From Spirochaetaceae bacterium (GTDB lineage: Bacteria > Spirochaetota > Spirochaetia > Treponematales > Treponemataceae): DNA of 6,184 nt. Positions 1-3,551 of the stretch are shown one piece after another (the stretch's first letter is position 1; the number at the start of each line of letters is the position of its first letter). Location: contig JAITWB010000144.1 of the NCBI GenBank assembly GCA_031285525.1, positions 1-6,184 of the forward strand, in the 5' to 3' direction. The position numbers and the translations under genes are program-made. Under the pieces are notes generated by a model. It saw only the letters and a list, made by a program, of their open reading frames with translations, did no database searches and was not told the DNA's origin.

Positions 1-447
1 AGGAAAAGATGTCCTGAATGTAAGCCTTTTTCCCTCATAACTTCCGCTAAAATCTTCCGAAAAAAGGGCGTTTTTTTCACCATCCAAAGCATGAACCGTA
101 ATAGACACCGGAGTAATACCCTCCCTTTGTCCCTTCGATTCCGCCAGTTCCACCGTCACATACACAGTGCCGTCAAACAAAAACGCCTCCGCCGACACAG
201 GCACTCCCCCGACCTGATACCCGGGATGTAATAAATATACTGAAAATACTACCGCAGTGAGTATAATAATAGAAATAAAAAGGAGTTTTGTACCCCGATT
301 GCTAAAAAAGATACGGATCAGCCCCTTCTGGGGTCCCTGGGCTTCTCCTGAATAATGCTTCTGCACCGATTCGGGGGCATTCTTGAGACGATGATCCCGA
401 TTATAACGAAATACCAGCTCCTGTTCCCTCTGTTCATCCTCTGTCAT
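1..447 (-). CDS. Single-pass membrane protein, hypothetical (3' end missing)
   Basis: I do not recognise this family. The reading frame is open from ATG at 447 to the window edge, giving 149 residues of an incomplete protein. Residues 1-50 are charged and hydrophilic (start MTEDEQREQE), with several arginines and lysines just before a hydrophobic stretch at about 54-73 (core LLFISIIILTAVVFSVYLL). The positive-inside rule predicts a cytoplasmic N-terminus and a periplasmic C-terminal part. The visible periplasmic part (about 80-149) alternates hydrophobic and polar residues, as in a beta-sandwich (FDGTVYVTVELAES and similar). The start is supported by an AGGAGG motif nine bases upstream and by the ATGA overlap with the stop codon of the lipoprotein gene, which implies translational coupling and a shared envelope role. 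The function is unknown. The overlap and the membrane segment are seen directly; the topology is inferred. Confidence 0.8.
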   Translation of the reverse strand, partial: MTEDEQREQELVFRYNRDHRLKNAPESVQKHYSGEAQGPQKGLIRIFFSNRGTKLLFISIIILTAVVFSVYLLHPGYQVGGVPVSAEAFLFDGTVYVTVELAESKGQREGITPVSITVHALDGEKNALFSEDFSGSYEGKRLTFRTSFP

Positions 448-1703
448 CGAATGCTGCCTCCTGTAAGAGAGTCGGTACGCCACCATACAACGGAAGCTTC
501 ATAGTCCGAAGCAAGAAGCCCGCAAATGATCCCCTCCCGGGAAAGGGAAAAGGTATTATACATCACCTCATCGGCCCGCACATCCAACTGCTTTCTGATA
601 ACCCGTCCTGTATCCCGCTCCAGCATCTGCACCATATAGCCATCCACATCGGCAATGATGAAGAAGAACCAACCGTTTTCCGTCACCCCTAAGAATTCGT
701 AGGGCTGTGAATAGGAAACTTGCGTAAGTCCTGAGCGTTCAATAGTCTCATAGACGGGGATGTTCATCCCTTCGCCGTATAAACCTGTTTCCACATCCAA
801 AGGATAGATATAACTGCCGGTATAGCTGATACCTGCCTGCACATTCGAAGAGGCATCAACTTCGGGGCGGTAGTAATCGATCTTCAGGTATAATCTCCGA
901 GCCGTATAATCAGGAATAATCGTATCTATTGCCATATTGACATTCTCAGAGGCGGCAAAAGGCGACGGGAGTCCCCGATTTTCCACCGGTATGGTATAGA
1001 GCAATATTCCCTCAGGAGAAAACCAGTTTACTGTAAGCCCGACCATGGTCTGAGAAACAACGATGAGCTCCGAGGCATTGGTACTGTATATCCCCCGAAC
1101 AGCGGAAAAGGGAGTCCCCCCCGGTCCTTCCTGCCCAAGGTAATCGATATAACTGCCGTCATTGGCAAACCGCAGCACCACCTCCCGTAGCAACAGGTTC
1201 TGCTTCTGGTCATACTGATGCCGCTCCTGCGGAAGCTGATCGATAACATACATATATTTACGGGAATCCACCGTCACCGGTCCCAGGGTATTAAAATAAT
1301 AGGGAATCGCCCGCTGGGTAGAAACAGCAACCCCTTCAGGGGTCCCTTCGGGGACTCCATCCTCCGCAGATTGGGAGACAAAGGAAGGGGTCGGATTCGT
1401 TTCGGGGTTATAAAACACCGAAAGCACCCCGCCGTAGGAGGTAAACTGGATAATCTTCTTCGTTTTCCCATTGGTCACATACACGATACCGTCCTGCATA
1501 TACAGATAGGTATTCGGAGAAACCATGGAATCTATATCAAACAGATCTATCTCGTCTTCAAAACGTCCATAGTTGAGGAGAAAGAGAGGTTCCCGCTGTA
1601 TCGCAGTTGCCCCCTGATCACCCCGGGAACAGCCGGTATAGAACATACCGAAAAAACACAAGAGAAAAGGAAGCGTAAGAAAAGGACGTGCATATCTGAA
1701 CAT
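444..1703 (-). CDS. Predicted lipoprotein with NHL/beta-propeller-like repeats
   Basis: A 419-residue exported protein. The N-terminus has arginines at 3 and 6, a hydrophobic core at about 8-20, and FYTGC ending at Cys25, a plausible signal peptidase II site. Tyr at -3 is unusual for a classical lipobox but tolerable in spirochaetes, whose lipoboxes are known to be relaxed. The mature part holds several strand-turn units of propeller type: about 64-96 (YLYMQDGIVYVTNGK), about 142-156 (VTVDSRKYMYVID), about 176-240 (LRFANDGSYIDYLGQEGPG, then WFSPEGILLY) and about 340-370 (GWFFFIIADVDGY). The block around 176-200 resembles NHL repeats. I believe similar lipoproteins are conserved in Treponema and Leptospira (possibly the group named LIC_12708 family), but I cannot confirm this here. 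The likely location is anchored to a membrane on the periplasmic or surface side. No Shine-Dalgarno precedes the start, which was chosen because it provides the signal peptide. It overlaps the next gene by four bases. Its ligand or role is unknown. Confidence 0.82.
   Translation of the reverse strand: MFRYARPFLTLPFLLCFFGMFYTGCSRGDQGATAIQREPLFLLNYGRFEDEIDLFDIDSMVSPNTYLYMQDGIVYVTNGKTKKIIQFTSYGGVLSVFYNPETNPTPSFVSQSAEDGVPEGTPEGVAVSTQRAIPYYFNTLGPVTVDSRKYMYVIDQLPQERHQYDQKQNLLLREVVLRFANDGSYIDYLGQEGPGGTPFSAVRGIYSTNASELIVVSQTMVGLTVNWFSPEGILLYTIPVENRGLPSPFAASENVNMAIDTIIPDYTARRLYLKIDYYRPEVDASSNVQAGISYTGSYIYPLDVETGLYGEGMNIPVYETIERSGLTQVSYSQPYEFLGVTENGWFFFIIADVDGYMVQMLERDTGRVIRKQLDVRADEVMYNTFSLSREGIICGLLASDYEASVVWWRTDSLTGGSIR
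457..462 (-). promoter_or_regulatory. Shine-Dalgarno site of the membrane-protein gene
   Basis: A perfect AGGAGG on the minus strand ends nine bases before the ATG at 447. It lies inside the last codons of the lipoprotein gene. It fixes the start of the downstream gene and supports reading the two genes from one mRNA. Confidence 0.8.
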
Positions 1704-1709
1704 GTAAAC

Positions 1710-1738
1710 AGAATAAATTGCATAGTAATAAATTGCAA
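1710..1738 (-). promoter_or_regulatory. Candidate promoter of the lipoprotein gene
   Basis: On the minus strand a TTGCAA box (1738-1733) is followed, after exactly 17 bases, by TATTCT (1715-1710). Each matches four of six positions of the sigma-70 consensus. A start site about seven bases downstream would fall at about 1703, the A of the ATG, so the message would be leaderless, in agreement with the absent Shine-Dalgarno. An alternative -10 (TACTAT at 1727-1722) would give only a slightly longer leader. This is inferred from sequence matches only; the region is A+T-rich, so chance matches are likely. Confidence 0.3.
1712..1737. repeat. 11-bp direct repeat, period 15
   Basis: AATAAATTGCA occurs at 1712-1722 and again at 1727-1737 on the plus strand, with centres 15 bases apart. 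The pair sits in the 45-base gap between the TOPRIM-like gene and the lipoprotein gene, over the candidate promoter. It could be a tandem operator, a trace of a small duplication, or a chance repeat in A+T-rich DNA. Confidence 0.6.
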
Positions 1739-1748
1739 GGGGGATTTT

Positions 1749-2306
1749 TTAGCAGTTATTTTCAACCTTTATCAATAATTCGATCATTCTTTGTAAAGAA
1801 TGAGGCATACAATCGTTTTTTTCTCCATTTTTTACACTATTTACTACTTCACCTATTTTTTTACCATACTCGGTATCTTTTGTCCCATTTTTGGGGTAAG
1901 AATATTTCCTGTCAGTTGATTCATCTCTTGAATCTTGTGATGATGGATTATCAATAAAATAAAACCATGTTTCAATGTTTCGATTCGTAATTACTGAAAA
2001 AACTTTTTTACCGCAGGAACAGGTATATTTGCCTATCAAAGACTCTATGTAAGCACTTGAATTTTGTAGTTTATCGGCGTCTCGAACAACAATTAAAATA
2101 TGATTTTCGTGGGCTCTTATTTTCGATAATGCATGATCATAGTGATTGTCTATGAATTTCTTGGCATCACCGCTTCCTTCCGGCAGACCTTCTGTATTAC
2201 GAATATTTCTCCCGGAAACATTTTTCTTAACCAAATAAGTACGAACGAAATCATAATGCCGCCTGTCTTCACATAAAATATTGTATGAGTATTTCGTGTA
2301 ATCCAT
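1749..2306 (-). CDS. Small TOPRIM-like (DUF4276/RloB/AriB-type) protein, putative defence effector
   Basis: A 185-residue protein read as the effector half of an ATPase/TOPRIM pair. Residues at the expected TOPRIM metal sites are visible: Glu13 at the end of the first strand (YNILCED), a Gly-rich EGSGDAKKF segment at 43-51, the DxD motif Asp76-Ala-Asp78 in a hydrophobic strand (LIVVRDADK), and Glu112 in NRNIETWFYF, which resembles the E-x-W motif of DUF4276 and RloB proteins. TOPRIM folds of this group bind Mg2+ and cleave DNA or RNA; in PARIS the AriB TOPRIM nuclease cuts tRNA. A CxC pair (Cys95, Cys97) has no obvious partner. The protein is much shorter than AriB as I remember that family. 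The ATG lies one base after the ATPase stop codon, preceded by GGAGAG, so the two are almost certainly co-translated. The A+T content is high compared with the flanking genes. The family assignment rests on motifs only; nuclease activity and target are inferred. Confidence 0.72.
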   Translation of the reverse strand: MDYTKYSYNILCEDRRHYDFVRTYLVKKNVSGRNIRNTEGLPEGSGDAKKFIDNHYDHALSKIRAHENHILIVVRDADKLQNSSAYIESLIGKYTCSCGKKVFSVITNRNIETWFYFIDNPSSQDSRDESTDRKYSYPKNGTKDTEYGKKIGEVVNSVKNGEKNDCMPHSLQRMIELLIKVENNC

Positions 2307-2307
2307 C

Positions 2308-3399
2308 TCACTCTCCGATTTTCTCTGCCAATGAGCATTCCGAATTCAACGGAAAAACCTCCGTCTTAATGTGCTTTGGATTTCCTTCAAGAGAAAAAAC
2401 AATGGCGCTATCATGATACCAATTCAAGGTTTTATGATTGTGTGATACCAAGATTATTTGAAAATCCTTTTCATCCTGCATATCCTTCGCCGTATCATAC
2501 AAGGGCTGTAATTCCGCCGGAGACAGATGATTTTCAAATTCGTCAAAAAACAAGACGCTGTTTTTGGGCAGCAGTTTTAAAACGGCATAATAAAGACAGA
2601 GTTTTTTTTGTCCTGTGGATAACTCTGAATAGGTTATCTCAAAATTGTCATCTCCGCCAATTTCTTCGATGGTAAATTCATTTGTTTTTTCATTTATAAA
2701 GGTTCTCTTACAATTCGGGAGAAAATCCTTGTATGAGCCTAATACATCCGCCGCCGCTTCAATATCTCTCGTAAGCATTTTAGCATACCAATTACTGAAA
2801 CTTCCATTGGATACGTCTAACCAATTTTCGCCGCAGTCGATATCCCTTTCTATACCGAACACATACACATGGGTATCCATAAAATCGATGAAGGTACGAA
2901 TTGTGCTGTTTATTCGGCTTGCCAGTCTTAAACCGCTATAATTCCAATCGATCATATATTCTCTGCATTTTTCGTCATCGGTAATGACAGAGGCTATTGC
3001 AGGATCACCCTCTTTTTCACTCAAATCAAAAACATACAAGATCTTTTGATCCGCAGACAGGGTTTCTGATTTTACTCTGCAGGCGACGGATTTCAAATTA
3101 TACTGAATACATATCTTATATTCAAAAATGATGCCTTCACATTCTCCTGTTACCTGTATCGTTGCATCCGCTGTGCCTGACTCTTTTTTTAGCCATCTGG
3201 GTACATCTTTTATAGAGATAAAATTCTGAAGATGGGCAATACTGCCATCGTTTGTTAAAAACCTCTTTAATTTATAGATTAATTGGAATAATGTCGTTTT
3301 CCCTGTTCCATTTTTTCCTGCAATTAACAAAACAGTGTCAAATTTAATGGTCTCATTTACAAAACGGCGATAATTGTCAATATATATTTCTGAAATCAT
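2308..3399 (-). CDS. ABC-type ATPase (AAA_15/AAA_21, OLD-like), putative defence sensor
   Basis: A 363-residue soluble ATPase with the full ABC motif set. The N-terminus MISEIYIDNYRRF is the typical opening strand of RecF/OLD/SMC-like ATPases. Walker A is GKNGTGKTT at 28-36, the signature motif is ELSTGQ at 259-264, Walker B with catalytic glutamate is VLFFDEFENH at 282-291 (Asp286, Glu287), and the switch histidine lies in VSHNH at 318-322. The roughly 220 residues between Walker A and the signature contain no long coiled coil, so this is not a Rad50/SMC protein, and there is no fused TOPRIM domain as in full-length OLD or GajA. The TOPRIM-like function is supplied by the next gene, one base downstream. 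Comparable ATPases (AriA in PARIS, RloA-type) are thought to sense phage and restrain or release a partner nuclease; that role is inferred here. No membrane segment or signal peptide is present, so it is cytoplasmic. The start is supported by GGGAG six bases upstream. Confidence 0.88.
   Translation of the reverse strand: MISEIYIDNYRRFVNETIKFDTVLLIAGKNGTGKTTLFQLIYKLKRFLTNDGSIAHLQNFISIKDVPRWLKKESGTADATIQVTGECEGIIFEYKICIQYNLKSVACRVKSETLSADQKILYVFDLSEKEGDPAIASVITDDEKCREYMIDWNYSGLRLASRINSTIRTFIDFMDTHVYVFGIERDIDCGENWLDVSNGSFSNWYAKMLTRDIEAAADVLGSYKDFLPNCKRTFINEKTNEFTIEEIGGDDNFEITYSELSTGQKKLCLYYAVLKLLPKNSVLFFDEFENHLSPAELQPLYDTAKDMQDEKDFQIILVSHNHKTLNWYHDSAIVFSLEGNPKHIKTEVFPLNSECSLAEKIGE
2311..2316 (-). 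promoter_or_regulatory. Shine-Dalgarno site of the TOPRIM-like gene
   Basis: GGAGAG on the minus strand lies within the last codons of the ATPase gene, with its GGAG core six bases before the ATG at 2306. It decides the start and, with the one-base gap between the genes, indicates coupled expression of the two proteins. Confidence 0.7.
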
Positions 3400-3405
3400 G
3401 ACATT

Positions 3406-3410
3406 CTCCC
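3406..3410 (-). promoter_or_regulatory. Shine-Dalgarno site of the ATPase gene
   Basis: GGGAG on the minus strand is separated by six bases from the ATG at 3399. It follows a run of seven A residues on the same strand. It supports the chosen start of the ATPase. Confidence 0.7.
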
Positions 3411-3418
3411 TTTTTTTG

Positions 3419-3431
3419 AGGGCGTTGCCCT
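3419..3431. repeat. Small GC-rich hairpin in the ATPase leader
   Basis: AGGGC and GCCCT form a perfect five-base-pair stem around a three-base loop, in an otherwise A+T-rich stretch. On the minus strand it is followed by seven A residues and then the ATPase Shine-Dalgarno. On the plus strand the T run comes before the stem. Neither orientation has a stem followed by a U run, so it is not an intrinsic terminator. It could affect translation of the ATPase or be a protein-binding palindrome. Confidence 0.45.
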
Positions 3432-3465
3432 TAGGCTGTAATATATAGCAACAGTTACGTAAAAT

Positions 3466-3495
3466 ATGCTACTACACATTGTAAAAGTTAGTCAA
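3466..3495 (-). promoter_or_regulatory. Candidate promoter of the ATPase/TOPRIM operon
   Basis: On the minus strand TTGACT (3495-3490, five of six consensus positions) is followed after 18 bases by TAGCAT (3471-3466, four of six). A start near 3459 would give a leader of about 60 bases that includes the hairpin at 3419-3431. A TATATT box nearer the gene is an alternative -10. No second promoter was identified between the ATPase and TOPRIM-like genes. Confidence 0.35.
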
Positions 3496-3514
3496 TGGAC
3501 ACAAAATCCTCAGG

Positions 3515-3544
3515 TTGAACAAAGCAATACTTTTATAGTAGATT
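3515..3544 (+). promoter_or_regulatory. Candidate promoter of secA
   Basis: TTGAAC (3515-3520) and TAGATT (3539-3544) are separated by 18 bases, each matching four of six consensus positions. Transcription would start at about 3551-3552, at the secA ATG itself, which fits the missing Shine-Dalgarno. TATAGT at 3534-3539 is a better -10 box but has no -35 at a usual distance. The real promoter could lie elsewhere in the 152-base divergent region. Confidence 0.25.
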
Positions 3545-3551
3545 ATACGGT

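Noticed and set aside
1739..1750. G5-A-T6 tract after the TOPRIM-like gene considered as a terminator
   Set aside because: There is no stem beside it, and on the minus strand it reads as A residues followed by C residues. The lipoprotein gene could even be partly read from the upstream operon.
1218..1778. 186-codon plus-strand frame across the lipoprotein gene
   Set aside because: It is antisense to the lipoprotein signal peptide and propeller region, and its His/Ile/Arg-rich translation resembles nothing known to me.
2308..3399. ATPase considered as a transporter ABC subunit or as RecF/Rad50
   Set aside because: There is no permease neighbour, the opening strand and ELSTGQ context fit AAA_15/OLD-type ATPases, the coiled coil of Rad50 is missing, and a TOPRIM-like partner is directly coupled.
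3406..3431. T run plus hairpin considered as an intrinsic terminator
   Set aside because: On the plus strand the T run precedes the stem, and on the minus strand the stem is followed by A residues, so the order is wrong on both strands. The stem is also only five base pairs.
1704..3551. Flanking direct or inverted repeats marking a mobile-element insertion
   Set aside because: By eye I found no matching pair of repeats at the two edges of the A+T-rich islet, and no transposase or integrase is present.
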